A stretch of 64,000 nt of DNA from Tenacibaculum jejuense (GCF_900198195.1 NZ_LT899436.1:2633001-2697000); one strand, 5' to 3'. Shown: positions 27,789 through 37,204, numbered from the stretch's first letter. The notes: generated from the sequence alone by a model not told the origin. Translations and numbers: made by a program.

Positions 27789-27823
27789 ATAGAAACCTTA
27801 AATAAATTAAACAATTATATATT

Positions 27824-28387
27824 ATGAAATCAATTAAATTATTAGCATTTTTATTTATTTCTACATTAATTTTCACAGGATGTTCTGATGATGATGATGA
27901 CAACAATTTACCTGATGAAGTAAATGAAGAAGAAGTAATTACTACAATGACAATTACTTTAACTCCTGCTGGTGGTGGAACTGCTGTAACTTTACAAACA
28001 AGAGATGCAGATGGTGATGGACCAAATGCTCCTGTTTTATCTGTTTCTGGTGATTTAGCGGCTAATACAACGTATACAGGTTCAATCGAATTATTAAACG
28101 AAACTGTATCTCCTGCTGATATTATAACTGAAGAAATTGAAGAAGAAGATGAAGAGCACCAATTCTTTTTCGTAGCTACTGGTGTTAATGCTACTTTTGC
28201 TTACACAGATAGTGATGAAAATGGAAATCCTGTAGGATTAGACTTTACTTTAACAACTACTGACGCTAGTACAGGTTCTTTAACTTTTACTTTAAAGCAT
28301 GAGCCAAGCAAGCCAAATAATGGAACTGCAACTGATGCTGGTGGTGAAACTGATATTGAAACTACATTTAATGTAACTGTTCAGTAG
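27824..28387 (+). CDS. Acidic lipoprotein of the TonB metal module
   Basis: The 187-residue lipoprotein has signal MKSIKLLAFLFISTLIFTGC and then an Asp-rich stretch, beta-sheet body, and KHEPSKPNNGTATDAGGETD near the C-terminus. Such proteins commonly follow TonB receptors of this type in Flavobacteriaceae and are often labelled as type 1 periplasmic-binding-fold proteins. A ligand-handling role on the cell surface or in the periplasm is inferred. A strong terminator follows. Confidence 0.7.
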   Translation: MKSIKLLAFLFISTLIFTGCSDDDDDNNLPDEVNEEEVITTMTITLTPAGGGTAVTLQTRDADGDGPNAPVLSVSGDLAANTTYTGSIELLNETVSPADIITEEIEEEDEEHQFFFVATGVNATFAYTDSDENGNPVGLDFTLTTTDASTGSLTFTLKHEPSKPNNGTATDAGGETDIETTFNVTVQ

Positions 28388-28417
28388 TATTCTTAAACAA
28401 GAATTAATCAACCAAAT

Positions 28418-28450
28418 AAAAAAAGAGCTTCTTTATGAAGCTCTTTTTTT
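28418..28450 (+). terminator. Terminator of the TonB metal module
   Basis: Stem AAGAGCTTC/GAAGCTCTT within 28418-28450, loop TTTAT, long T run. 30 bases after the lipoprotein stop. Confidence 0.9.
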
Positions 28451-28456
28451 ATTTAC

Positions 28457-28464
28457 TAAATTTG
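28457..28464 (+). promoter_or_regulatory. -7 box of the 28491 gene
   Basis: TAAATTTG, exact TAnnTTTG match, 26 bases before the ATG and directly after the preceding terminator, so the 28491 gene is its own unit. Confidence 0.5.
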
Positions 28465-28490
28465 AAGATAAACTTTAATGTATTATTGTT

Positions 28491-28808
28491 ATGAACACTC
28501 CTTGTAAAGAAATGAGTATAGAAAATTATATTGATATTTTAAATAATAATCCAGAACTTAAAGAAAAGTTAAGTGACATTGGTATTCTTGAAAATAATAA
28601 TGGTGAAGCTATCATAAAGCTCAAATATTATGACTTATTGACTAAGAAAGAAAAAGACTATCTAAATAAATCTTTTAAAAACTTAAATAGAGAAAAATAT
28701 ACTCTGAAATATGGAATTGTAAAAGGTGGATTTTTAACTTGTCTTACAGATGAAATATGTGACAACTGTCATAAAGCACTTACAGATGCAAGAAATGATT
28801 ATAAATAA
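28491..28808 (+). CDS. Hypothetical protein with C-terminal Cys pair
   Basis: Not recognised. The 105-residue soluble product is Lys/Asn-rich and has Cys residues near the N-terminus (TPCKEM) and a CxxCH near the C-terminus (EICDNCHKAL). Own promoter box. It could be a small metal-binding protein, but nothing firmer can be said. Converges with the MFS gene. Confidence 0.6.
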   Translation: MNTPCKEMSIENYIDILNNNPELKEKLSDIGILENNNGEAIIKLKYYDLLTKKEKDYLNKSFKNLNREKYTLKYGIVKGGFLTCLTDEICDNCHKALTDARNDYK

Positions 28809-28828
28809 AAACTAATAAATATATTTTT

Positions 28829-30136
28829 CTAAGACACGTACTTTGTCTTTTTCAGTCTTAATAAAACGACTAAAGATGCAAAGAAGAAAATAGCTAACGA
28901 TAAAACGCTCCACTGCATAGAATTAGTTATGGCATTTAACAAACCGTAAACAAAAGTTCCTGTTACTATGGCTATTTTTTCTGTAACATCGAAGAAACTA
29001 AAAAAAGTAGCATGATCTTCCGTTTCTGGTATTAATTTAGAATACGTTGATCTTGCTAAAGATTGAATAGCTCCTAAAACTAAACCTAAAACTCCGCCTA
29101 AAATATAAAAATAGACTAATATATTATTCAAGTCTTTATGTAGAAGAAAAGCTCCAAAACAAACAAACATCCAAACAATTATAGTAATTGTTAATGCTTT
29201 TATGTTTCCAAATCTTTCTGATATTCTAGAAAAAAGAAAAGCTCCTAAAATTGCTAATACTTGAATAATTAGTATTGTACCAATTAAATTGATCTTACCT
29301 AATTTTAATTCGGCTGTCCCAAATAAAGTAGCGGTTAAAATAATAGTTTGTACTCCAACACTTAATAAAAAGAATGCAATTAAAAAACGTTTTAAAACTG
29401 GGTGGTCTTTTTTAACTTCTTTCAATACTTTTTTAAGCTCTTGAAATCCTTTCCATAAATAACCTTCTTCTAATTGATCTTTAGGTATTTTTTTTTCTTT
29501 TGGTAACCTTCTAAAAGTGATTTGAGCAAAACCTAGCCACCAAACACCTACGACAACAAAAGATAAACGTATAGCAACACCTTCTGTTAACCCAAAGGAA
29601 TCATGTAACATTACCAACGATAAGCATAAAAGAAGTAATAATATAGAACCTATGTAACCATTAATAAAACCTCTAGCACTTACTCTATCATGATCTTCAG
29701 GATGTGCTATTTCTGGTAAATATGCATTATAGAAAACAATACTTCCCCAAAAACCTATACTTGCTAAAATACTTGATATAATACCAATCCAAGTTGTAGA
29801 TAAACCGTCAAACAAATACAAACTCATAACTGAAATACTTCCTAGTAAACAAAAGAATTTCATAAAACTCTTTTTATTTCCTCTATAATCAGCAATACCA
29901 GATAAAATAGGTGAAATAATTGCTACAATTAAAAATGAAAACGATAATGCATATGTATATAAAGAATTAGGATGCTCCCACTCTATTCCTAGAAATCTCA
30001 CAAAATTCCCTTCTGTTACTGCATCATAATACATTGGAAAAATTGCTGTACTAATTACTAATGAATATACTGAATTCGCCCAGTCGTAAAAAGCCCATGC
30101 TTTAATTACTTTTGAATCTCCTTGTATTTTTTGCAT
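28829..30136 (-). CDS. UMF1-family MFS transporter
   Basis: The 435-residue product has about 12 membrane spans and begins with the family signature KAWAFYDWANSVYSLVISTAIFP divided over residues 8-30; also FWGSIVFYNAYLPEIAHPEDHDRVSARGF. This is the Atg22/UMF1 group of major facilitator proteins; the substrate is unknown. Single gene on the minus strand, separated from the M48 gene upstream by a terminator. Confidence 0.9.
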   Translation of the reverse strand: MQKIQGDSKVIKAWAFYDWANSVYSLVISTAIFPMYYDAVTEGNFVRFLGIEWEHPNSLYTYALSFSFLIVAIISPILSGIADYRGNKKSFMKFFCLLGSISVMSLYLFDGLSTTWIGIISSILASIGFWGSIVFYNAYLPEIAHPEDHDRVSARGFINGYIGSILLLLLCLSLVMLHDSFGLTEGVAIRLSFVVVGVWWLGFAQITFRRLPKEKKIPKDQLEEGYLWKGFQELKKVLKEVKKDHPVLKRFLIAFFLLSVGVQTIILTATLFGTAELKLGKINLIGTILIIQVLAILGAFLFSRISERFGNIKALTITIIVWMFVCFGAFLLHKDLNNILVYFYILGGVLGLVLGAIQSLARSTYSKLIPETEDHATFFSFFDVTEKIAIVTGTFVYGLLNAITNSMQWSVLSLAIFFFASLVVLLRLKKTKYVS

Positions 30137-30150
30137 AACTTGTAGAAATT

Positions 30151-30180
30151 AAAAAAACCGTTCTTGTACAAGAACGGTTT
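30151..30180 (-). terminator. Terminator of the M48 peptidase gene
   Basis: Perfect 12-bp arms AAACCGTTCTTG (30155-30166) and CAAGAACGGTTT (30169-30180); on the minus strand it is followed by seven T. It lies 25 bases after the M48 stop. Confidence 0.9.
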
Positions 30181-30205
30181 GCAATATACTTAAAAAGTTA
30201 TCGTA

Positions 30206-31042
30206 TTATTTTCTAACTCCCATATTTTTTGTCTGCGCATTATATTTTGCAGCCAATTGTTTTGCAGTAGGTAAATATGCTCTTAAATCAGTAATTCTGG
30301 TTTGGTTGTGTGGGTGAGTACTTAAAAACTCTGGTGGTGCTTTACTACCTGTTTTCTTAGCATTTTCACTCATACGAAACCATACATTTACAGCTTCTTC
30401 TCCTTTGTAACCTGCCATGATCATAAAAACTAAACCTAATTTATCAGCTTCTGTTTCATGAGTTCTACTAAACTTTAACATTCCTAACTGTGATGTTATA
30501 CCATAAGCCATGTTCCACAGATTACTTTGCTTACTACTTGCAGTACCTAAAGCAACAGCCATTCCTCCAAATTGTTGCATTTGAGCAGAAGACATTCTTT
30601 CTTGCCCATGTTTAGCAAAAGCATGAGCAACCTCGTGTCCCATAACAGCTGCAACTCCATTTGTGTTTGCACAAATAGGCATGATACCTGTATAAAACAC
30701 AACCTTACCTCCTGGCATACACCATGCATTTATCGTTTTATCATTTATTAAATTAAATTCCCAACGGTAAGAATTAGCTTCAGCAGTCATTTCATTAGCT
30801 CTCATAAAACGATCTACAGCTCCAGCTATATTTTTACCTATAGTTTTTAGTTCTCGAGCCTGTTTGGTATTATTGATGATCTTACTTTTATTTTCTTTTA
30901 AAAACCCATCATACTGTTGAAAACTCATAGGTAATACTTGAGCATCACTTACAAAATTAACTCGCTTTCTTCCGGTTATTGGAACTGTATCACATTGTAT
31001 AAATAATGATAAAATTCCGATAAATACTAGTATTTTTCTCAT
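30206..31042 (-). CDS. M48-family metallopeptidase lipoprotein
   Basis: The 278-residue product has a lipoprotein signal (MRKILVFIGILSLFIQC, Cys17), zinc motif GHEVAHAFAKHG (HExxH, about 136-147) and the third ligand in HETEADKLGLVFM. It resembles the LoiP/YggG and BepA-like peptidases that act on outer-membrane proteins in the periplasm. Single gene with its own terminator. Confidence 0.93.
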   Translation of the reverse strand: MRKILVFIGILSLFIQCDTVPITGRKRVNFVSDAQVLPMSFQQYDGFLKENKSKIINNTKQARELKTIGKNIAGAVDRFMRANEMTAEANSYRWEFNLINDKTINAWCMPGGKVVFYTGIMPICANTNGVAAVMGHEVAHAFAKHGQERMSSAQMQQFGGMAVALGTASSKQSNLWNMAYGITSQLGMLKFSRTHETEADKLGLVFMIMAGYKGEEAVNVWFRMSENAKKTGSKAPPEFLSTHPHNQTRITDLRAYLPTAKQLAAKYNAQTKNMGVRK

Positions 31043-31156
31043 CTGTTATGATTTTTTTACACGCTACAAAGTTATGACTCATTTTCGAAGTAAAAGTCAC
31101 TTTCTATGAAATTAAAAATACAAATTCTATCTTTACCATAAAAATCAAATATTTTA

Positions 31157-32023
31157 ATGGAAACTAGTCAGAACAGAATCTTACCTTCAAGTATGCCTAT
31201 ACCAAACAAAATTAAGAAGATAAGCAGATTCATTCAATTTGTATCCCCTAGCCTAGTAACAAAATTCTCTTTAAAATTATTTTCTACTCCTATAAAATTT
31301 CCTTTACCAAATCGAGAGAAAACTATGTGGGAGAGTGCTCAAAAAAGCAGATTAAAAGTTTCTTCGATTGATAGGGAGATTGATGTATTAACTTATGGAT
31401 ATTCCCCTAAAAAAGTACTTTTAGTACATGGATGGTGTGGTAGAAGTACTCAGTTGTTTATGGTTGCTGATAAATTACTAGAAAAAGGATATATGGTAAT
31501 TTCTTTTGATGCGCCTGCTCATGGTAAATCTGAAGGAAAAACAACATTAATGCCTGAATTTATTGAAACTATTCATGCTGTGAATAAAGAACACGGTCCT
31601 TTTGAAGCTGCTGTTGGTCATTCTTTAGGCGGAATGTCTTTATATTCAGCATATGCAGATGGTTTTAAAACAAATAAAATTGTATCTATTGGCTCTGGAG
31701 ATACGATCAGTGAAATTCTAATGAACTTTACAAATAATCTTACATTAAAACCTAAGATTACTAAAAGAATGAAAAATTATTATGATAAGAAATTAGGTAG
31801 AGATATCGATTTAAATGCTAGTTCTGAAACTGCAAAACAAGTAGATATACCTGCTTTAGTTGTTCATGATTCTTTAGATGGTGATGTGGCTGTAAGTTGT
31901 GCATACAGTATTCGTCAAAACTTAAACCAAGGTTCTATTTTAATTACGCAAGGTTTAGGACACACGAAAATTTTGCGAGATAAAGAAACCATGAATAGAG
32001 TTGTTGATTTTATAATTTCTTAA
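31157..32023 (+). CDS. Alpha/beta hydrolase
   Basis: The 288-residue product has LLVHGWCGRSTQ (oxyanion region), FDAPAHGKSEG, nucleophile elbow VGHSLGGMSLY (Ser about 159), acid in HDSLDGDVA and final His in GLGHTKILRD. Cytosolic serine hydrolase of unknown substrate. The msrB gene begins 2 bases after its stop, so they form one transcript. Confidence 0.85.
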   Translation: METSQNRILPSSMPIPNKIKKISRFIQFVSPSLVTKFSLKLFSTPIKFPLPNREKTMWESAQKSRLKVSSIDREIDVLTYGYSPKKVLLVHGWCGRSTQLFMVADKLLEKGYMVISFDAPAHGKSEGKTTLMPEFIETIHAVNKEHGPFEAAVGHSLGGMSLYSAYADGFKTNKIVSIGSGDTISEILMNFTNNLTLKPKITKRMKNYYDKKLGRDIDLNASSETAKQVDIPALVVHDSLDGDVAVSCAYSIRQNLNQGSILITQGLGHTKILRDKETMNRVVDFIIS

Positions 32024-32025
32024 AC

Positions 32026-32508
32026 ATGAAAAAAATACTTTTTTTATTCGCTGTATTAGCTTTAATTTCTTGTGAATCTATTGCTCAGAAAGATAAAGCT
32101 TCATCGAAAAAATATAAGGTTCAAAAAACCGATCAAGAATGGAAAGAAGCTTTAACTCCAATGCAATATTATGTATTGAGAAAAGCTGGAACCGAAAGAC
32201 CTAACACAAGTGAATTTAACTACTTGAAAGAAAAAGGAACTTTTGTTTGTGCTGGATGCGAAACTCCTTTGTACAAATCGGAACGTAAATTTAATTCAGG
32301 AACAGGTTGGCCTTCTTTTGATAAAGCTATTGAAAACAATATTGAAACTGATGTAGATTATAAGATTGGTTATGCCAGAACAGAACTTAAATGTAATACT
32401 TGTGGCGGACATTTAGGACATCGATTTAATGATGGACCAAGAGAAACTACAGGATTGCGAGATTGTATTAATGGTGTAGCTTTAAAATTTATTCCTTCAA
32501 AAATATAA
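32026..32508 (+). CDS. msrB: Peptide-methionine (R)-S-oxide reductase, lipoprotein form
   Basis: Repairs oxidised methionine (R isomer) in proteins. The 160-residue product has a lipoprotein signal (ALISC), zinc CxxC pairs (CAGC and CNTC), FNSGTGWPSFDKAI, GGHLGHRFNDGP and the catalytic Cys in TTGLRDCINGVALKF. The usual R-x-C-I-N-S has G after N here. The signal places it in the envelope. Same transcript as the hydrolase upstream. Confidence 0.94.
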   Translation: MKKILFLFAVLALISCESIAQKDKASSKKYKVQKTDQEWKEALTPMQYYVLRKAGTERPNTSEFNYLKEKGTFVCAGCETPLYKSERKFNSGTGWPSFDKAIENNIETDVDYKIGYARTELKCNTCGGHLGHRFNDGPRETTGLRDCINGVALKFIPSKI

Positions 32509-32516
32509 CGTAAATT

Positions 32517-32543
32517 AAGAGTTGAAAATTCAACTCTTTTTTT
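32517..32543 (+). terminator. Terminator after msrB, abutting next start codon
   Basis: AAGAGTTGAA (32517-32526) pairs with TTCAACTCTT (32529-32538), then T run to 32543. The ATG of the next gene is at 32544, so that gene needs read-through, re-initiation or a leaderless transcript. Confidence 0.8.
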
Positions 32544-33098
32544 ATGGCTCATTCTTACTTAAATAGCGCTATCAAACAATTTGAATATTACAAAAGTTTA
32601 GGAGATAAAACGTTTCATCAACTTACTAATGATCAGTTTTTCTGGATTGCTGATGCTCATGAAAATTCTATAGCAATTGTAGTAAAACACATGGTGGGAA
32701 ATATGTTATCTAGGTGGACAAATTTTTTAACTGAAGATGGTGAAAAAGATTGGCGTAATAGAGATCAGGAATTTGAAAATTCATTCACAACTAAAAAAGA
32801 AGTAATTGATTATTGGGAACAAGGTTGGCAATGTTTATTTGATGCAATTATTCCACTTACTACAAATGATTTAGAAAAAGTTATTTACATCAGAAATCAC
32901 GGTCATACTGTTACAGAAGCAATTAATCGTCAGTTATGTCATTATTCTTATCATACAGGACAAATTGTATTTTTAGGAAAAATGCTAACTAACGAAAAAT
33001 GGCAATCTTTATCAATTCCAAAAGGAAATTCAAAACAATACAATCAAGAAAAATTCTCAAAAGATAAAATGCGTAAACACTTTACAGAGGATTTATAA
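32544..33098 (+). CDS. DUF1572/DinB-superfamily protein
   Basis: The 184-residue four-helix protein has conserved His positions of the DinB-like fold (IVVKHMVGNMLSRWTNFL and QLCHYSYHTGQIVFLGKM), consistent with the DUF1572 group. DinB proteins are metal-binding helical bundles, some acting as thiol-dependent transferases. The start directly follows the msrB terminator. Its 3' end overlaps the convergent LacI gene by 17 bases. Confidence 0.85.
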   Translation: MAHSYLNSAIKQFEYYKSLGDKTFHQLTNDQFFWIADAHENSIAIVVKHMVGNMLSRWTNFLTEDGEKDWRNRDQEFENSFTTKKEVIDYWEQGWQCLFDAIIPLTTNDLEKVIYIRNHGHTVTEAINRQLCHYSYHTGQIVFLGKMLTNEKWQSLSIPKGNSKQYNQEKFSKDKMRKHFTEDL

Positions 33099-34098
33099 TT
33101 GTTTGCGTTGTTGCTCTTTCACATAAAGAAGAATAAATTACAGTTGCTTTATTAGCTGATGTATCTTTTTTACTCAGTCGATCTAAGAGTTGTTTTGCTG
33201 TGGTTCTTCCTAAACGCTTTCCGTGTTGATCAATTGTGCTTAAACTTGGTTTTAAATGTTCAGAAATTTTAGTACCTGCATAACCGATCATTAACAACTT
33301 TCTATCTTCTAAAAGTTGCCTTTTACTTGCTATTCTATAAGCTGCTAGAGAAGCTTCTTCATCTAAAGCAATAATTCCATCAACGGCTTCCTCATCAAAC
33401 AAAACATGGAATTCATTTTCAATATACATCTCATTTCCCTTAACAATAAGAGGTTCTTGTTTATCGTCTTTAATTGCTTCTAAATATCCTAATAATCTTG
33501 CATTTTCATCACTTAAATTTTTATTAGAGGAAGCTAATGCAATATTAGTAGCTCCTTTAAATTTTAAATGTCGAACTGCTTTTTGTACGGCTTCAAAGTC
33601 ATTTACTAATACTTTATCACATGCTACAGAATTATCAACTCTATCAAACATAATTAAATCAATATTATCTGAAATGTCACTTAAATGACTAAAATCTTGT
33701 TTTAATTGTGTTTCTTCTGTAACAGCTATAATAATACCGTCTACCAATCCGTTTACTAATGTTTCTACTGCTTTTACTTCCTTATCGTAAGATTCATTAG
33801 TTACAGTAATAATAATATTGTAATCTGTATCCGCTAATACACTTTCAATACCTCTTAAAGCTCTAACTAAAAAGAAATCTTTAATACTAGGTAAAACAAC
33901 ACCAATAGTATTCGTTTTCCCCGATTTTAAATTTAATGCTGCTCTATTAGGCCTGTAATTGTATCTTTTGGCAGCTTCTTCAACTTTTTTCTTAGTTGCT
34001 TCACTAATCTCGTAACTATCATTTAAAGCTTTAGAAACTGTAGATGCAGAAACATCAAGAATCTTTGCCAACTCTTTTAGCGTGATACTTTTTTTCAT
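33082..34098 (-). CDS. LacI-family transcription regulator
   Basis: The 338-residue product has an N-terminal helix-turn-helix and hinge (TLKELAKILDVSASTVSKALND, about 5-26, then RYNYRPNRAALNLKSGKTNTIGV split) and a periplasmic-binding-type ligand domain (about 60-335). It would repress sugar-use genes. No sugar operon lies next to it, so its targets are elsewhere or only itself. Divergent from the GNAT gene. Confidence 0.93.
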   Translation of the reverse strand: MKKSITLKELAKILDVSASTVSKALNDSYEISEATKKKVEEAAKRYNYRPNRAALNLKSGKTNTIGVVLPSIKDFFLVRALRGIESVLADTDYNIIITVTNESYDKEVKAVETLVNGLVDGIIIAVTEETQLKQDFSHLSDISDNIDLIMFDRVDNSVACDKVLVNDFEAVQKAVRHLKFKGATNIALASSNKNLSDENARLLGYLEAIKDDKQEPLIVKGNEMYIENEFHVLFDEEAVDGIIALDEEASLAAYRIASKRQLLEDRKLLMIGYAGTKISEHLKPSLSTIDQHGKRLGRTTAKQLLDRLSKKDTSANKATVIYSSLCERATTQTIINPL

Positions 34099-34196
34099 AA
34101 AAATTAATATTTGTTCGGTTCCTTCGGTCGTAAATGTATTAATTTGCTTTTTGTGATCAAAAAAAATATGGTTTCACCATTATAAAATTATACCAA

Positions 34197-34730
34197 ATGA
34201 ACTCTTACATCTTTACTTCAGAAAATTTAGGTTTTAGAAATTGGAAAACTAGTGATCTAGATGAATTATATCGCTTAAACTCTAATACTGAAGTAATGCG
34301 TTTTTTTCCTTCTACAGCTTCTAAAGAACAGTGCGAAGATTTTGTAAAAAGAATGCAACAGCAATTTGAGACGCATAAATATTGCTATTTCGCTACTGAA
34401 AAATTAGAAACTCAAGAATTTATTGGTTTTGTGGGACTTTCTTTACAAACTTATGAAGCTGATTTTAATCCTTCTACAGATATTGGTTGGCGCTTATTAC
34501 CTGAGTTCTGGGGAAATGGTTACGCTACTGAAGGCGCAAAACGTTGTTTATCATACGGATTTGAAACTTTAAAGTTATCTGAAATTGTTTCAGTTGCTCC
34601 TTCAATTAATATTCCTTCAATAAAGGTAATGGAGAAAATAGGAATGCAAAAAGCTAGTACTTTTAATCATCCGTTATTGAAAAAATATCCTAATCTTGAA
34701 TCTTGTGTCTTATATAAAATTAAGCAATAA
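34197..34730 (+). CDS. GNAT N-acetyltransferase (RimJ/RimL type)
   Basis: The 177-residue product has the GNAT fold with GWRLLPEFWGNGYATEGAKRC split over about 97-120 (acetyl-CoA loop) and SIKVMEKIGM. It resembles the ribosomal-protein-alanine and aminoglycoside-type acetyltransferases; acceptor unknown. Cytosolic, single gene. Confidence 0.88.
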   Translation: MNSYIFTSENLGFRNWKTSDLDELYRLNSNTEVMRFFPSTASKEQCEDFVKRMQQQFETHKYCYFATEKLETQEFIGFVGLSLQTYEADFNPSTDIGWRLLPEFWGNGYATEGAKRCLSYGFETLKLSEIVSVAPSINIPSIKVMEKIGMQKASTFNHPLLKKYPNLESCVLYKIKQ

Positions 34731-34793
34731 AATTCTGTAACAAAGTTTAACCATACTCGTCTCCGTTTTTAGTAACTAAGTAAAAAATTAGAG

Positions 34794-35405
34794 ATGAAAA
34801 ATAAACTATTACCGCAGTTGTTTATTATATACACTAGGTATTTAATAGGATTTGCTTTTGTATTTGCCAGTGTAAAAAAAATTCAAGGACGACGATTTAC
34901 TAGTGTTAGTGGTGAAGAAAACCCAATCAATACGTCTTGGCATTTTTTTGAAACTTTATATCAATCTGGTTTGTATTGGAAATTTATAGGAGTTGGACAA
35001 TTAATAGCAGGACTGTTATTAATGACACAACGTTATTCTAAACTAGGAGCTGTTGTTTTTTTTCCTGTGATAGCCAATGTTTTTGTGATTACAGTTTCTT
35101 ATGATTTTAATGGAACACCAATTATAACTGGACTTATGCTTTTAGCTAATATTATGCTGTTGGTTTGGGATTGGGATACCTTAAAAGTATTGGTAGACAA
35201 AGAACCAAATTTTCCAGATGTAAACAGACTAGAATCGGATACTATTTGGACTCTTATGGGTTTCGCTTTTCTTTTGATTATGATGTGCGTTGGTTTTATC
35301 AAAAATGGAAGAGATCTCTTACTGCTGTTAATTGGTATTTTATCTGTTAGTATTGGCGGATTAATTTTAGGAATAAAAAGACATAAAAAACGAGCTATTC
35401 AATAG
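34794..35405 (+). CDS. DoxX-like membrane protein
   Basis: The 203-residue product has about five membrane spans; the first carries YLIGFAFVFASVKKIQGRRF, typical of DoxX/DoxD-like proteins. It may take part in respiratory or redox chemistry of the membrane; function not established. Its stop codon lies inside the convergent terminator. Confidence 0.72.
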   Translation: MKNKLLPQLFIIYTRYLIGFAFVFASVKKIQGRRFTSVSGEENPINTSWHFFETLYQSGLYWKFIGVGQLIAGLLLMTQRYSKLGAVVFFPVIANVFVITVSYDFNGTPIITGLMLLANIMLLVWDWDTLKVLVDKEPNFPDVNRLESDTIWTLMGFAFLLIMMCVGFIKNGRDLLLLLIGILSVSIGGLILGIKRHKKRAIQ

Positions 35406-35411
35406 CTCGTT
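35389..35411. terminator. Convergent terminator overlapping a stop codon
   Basis: AACGAGCTATT (35389-35399) and AATAGCTCGTT (35401-35411) form a long stem. The TAG stop of the DoxX-like gene (35403-35405) is inside it and the LytTR gene stop (35416) is 5 bases away, so it serves both strands. Confidence 0.75.
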
Positions 35412-35415
35412 AATT

Positions 35416-36171
35416 TTAATTTCCTTCAAACCAATTTTTAAAAATAGCTACTTTTTCTCTACTTACTATAATTTCTTTTTCGAGTTGAAATGATGTTGTA
35501 ATTTTTAATCTACTATTAGAATAAACTAACACATCTTTTATTGAATTGATTCCAACTATAAATGTTCTATTTACTCTAAAGAAATTTTTAGGATTTAAAA
35601 CTTTCACCAAATCTTCTAACTTAAAATCTAAAATGTATTTTTTTCCTGAATTGGTTACTAAATACACCGTTCTTCCTTCAGCATAAAACAAAGAAATTTC
35701 GTCTGTTTTTAATGAATGAATATGGTTTCCTAATTTCACTAAAAAACGATCTTTAAACTTTCTTGTGATTAAATCTTTAGCAACATTAGATACGGCTTCT
35801 GTTTTTTTGAAAAGGTTTTGCATTGACTTTAATTTAGTCATTGCTTTAGAAATATCAGTGAATGTAATCGGTTTTAAAATATAGTCTATACTATTCACTT
35901 TAAAAGCATCTATCGCGTATTCATCGAAAGCTGTAACAAATATGATAGGTTTATCAATCTTGGTTTGATTAAAAATCTCAAAACTTAGACCGTCTGTTAA
36001 TTGAACATCCATAAAAACAACATCAAATTCGTTTTCTGATTGAAAAAATTCTACTGCGCTTTGAATACTATCAAGCTTCGCAGCAATTTCAATAGTTCCA
36101 TCATACTTTAAAAGATAACGTTCTAGTTTCTCTACTGCTAAGGATTCATCTTCAACTATTATTACTTTCAT
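35416..36171 (-). CDS. LytTR-family response regulator
   Basis: The 251-residue product has a receiver domain (acidic pair ED near 7-8, phospho-Asp55 in FMDVQLTDG, Lys100 in YILKPIT) and a C-terminal LytTR DNA-binding domain (about 145-248: FLVKLGNHIHSLKTDEISLFYAEGRTVYL split, KNFFRVNRTFIV, SREKVAIFKNWF). It is the output of the two LytS-like genes upstream (gap 1 base). A matching tandem site is found before the 39630 gene. Confidence 0.94.
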   Translation of the reverse strand: MKVIIVEDESLAVEKLERYLLKYDGTIEIAAKLDSIQSAVEFFQSENEFDVVFMDVQLTDGLSFEIFNQTKIDKPIIFVTAFDEYAIDAFKVNSIDYILKPITFTDISKAMTKLKSMQNLFKKTEAVSNVAKDLITRKFKDRFLVKLGNHIHSLKTDEISLFYAEGRTVYLVTNSGKKYILDFKLEDLVKVLNPKNFFRVNRTFIVGINSIKDVLVYSNSRLKITTSFQLEKEIIVSREKVAIFKNWFEGN

Positions 36172-36172
36172 T

Positions 36173-37204
36173 TTAGTTTTCTTCAGTTTTGGTAGTTAGT
36201 TTTGGTAGGGTTATCGTTCGTTTAAGATCGGTTGTAATAAGTTGTATTTCTAAATCACTATAAATCTTATAAACTCTTTCTATCTCTTTAATATGCTGTA
36301 ATGTAAATGGTGCTGTTATTTTATCATTGGTTTGATAAGTAAGAATAAAACTGTTTTCAGTTTCTTTTAATTCTATTTTTAATTCTAAATTCGATGAGAT
36401 AATTGTTGTTCTAATAATTTGTTCAATTGTAAAAAGTAAACTTCTTGGTACGACTAAGAAATCACTTTTTACTTCATTTACCATAATTATATTTCTGTAT
36501 GGTAAATAATTAAAAAGATGTACCAACTCGTTTGTAGTTTCTAATTCCTCTTGAATTGTTACTAATTGTTTTTCCTTACTTGATAAAATATAACGATATA
36601 TAGTTGCTAAATGATCAATAAAATCATCTGCTAAATCAGTATCATTTTGAATTAATACTAATAAATTTTCTAAACTTTCGAATAATAAACTAGGGTTGAT
36701 TCCTTGTTTAAATTCTTGAAAATCTTCTTCAATAAATTGAAGATACTGTTGTTCTTCCTTTAATTTATCTGTATTTATTTTATGTAAATATTCATGACTA
36801 ATAAAAAGTAAAATATAAATAGCACTTACTACACTAAAAATACTATTGAACAATAATAATTCTTCAAAATTTGGCGAAAAACCTAATACTTTCTTGTAAT
36901 AAATCGTCATAAATAACGATACAATTCCAATACATAATAATATAGTAACGAAGACTTGAATCAGTATAAAAACAGGAGTACTTAATGATTTAAAAAATCT
37001 TTTAAATTGTAATAATGAAAATCTTAAAAACTCTTGAACAATGTAAGATAACCCAATACACACGTATAATTCTTGTCCTAAAAATTCTTGTTGAACTTGT
37101 GCTACATTATTATTCACTAAAAGAATTAATAAATACACCACTACTCCACTAAAAACAGGACTTAGTAATCGAAATAAAGGTTTATGTATAAATAACTTTT
37201 TCAT
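36173..37204 (-). CDS. LytS-like pseudokinase (phospho-acceptor His replaced)
   Basis: The 343-residue product has about four membrane spans (20-140) and a C-terminal region laid out like a LytS-type kinase. Where the partner kinase has SPHFLFN, this protein has NPSLLFE (residues 170-176), so the phospho-acceptor His is Ser172. The ATP-binding N-box motif (LVENAVKHN in the partner) is not conserved either. It overlaps the active kinase gene by 4 bases (ATGA). Probably a partner or decoy subunit; that role is inference. Confidence 0.75.
   Translation of the reverse strand: MKKLFIHKPLFRLLSPVFSGVVVYLLILLVNNNVAQVQQEFLGQELYVCIGLSYIVQEFLRFSLLQFKRFFKSLSTPVFILIQVFVTILLCIGIVSLFMTIYYKKVLGFSPNFEELLLFNSIFSVVSAIYILLFISHEYLHKINTDKLKEEQQYLQFIEEDFQEFKQGINPSLLFESLENLLVLIQNDTDLADDFIDHLATIYRYILSSKEKQLVTIQEELETTNELVHLFNYLPYRNIIMVNEVKSDFLVVPRSLLFTIEQIIRTTIISSNLELKIELKETENSFILTYQTNDKITAPFTLQHIKEIERVYKIYSDLEIQLITTDLKRTITLPKLTTKTEEN

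Noticed and set aside
34111..34130. TTCGGT direct repeats before the LacI gene as operator
   Set aside because: Two 6-base units 9 bases apart are not a palindrome as LacI sites are; too weak to claim.
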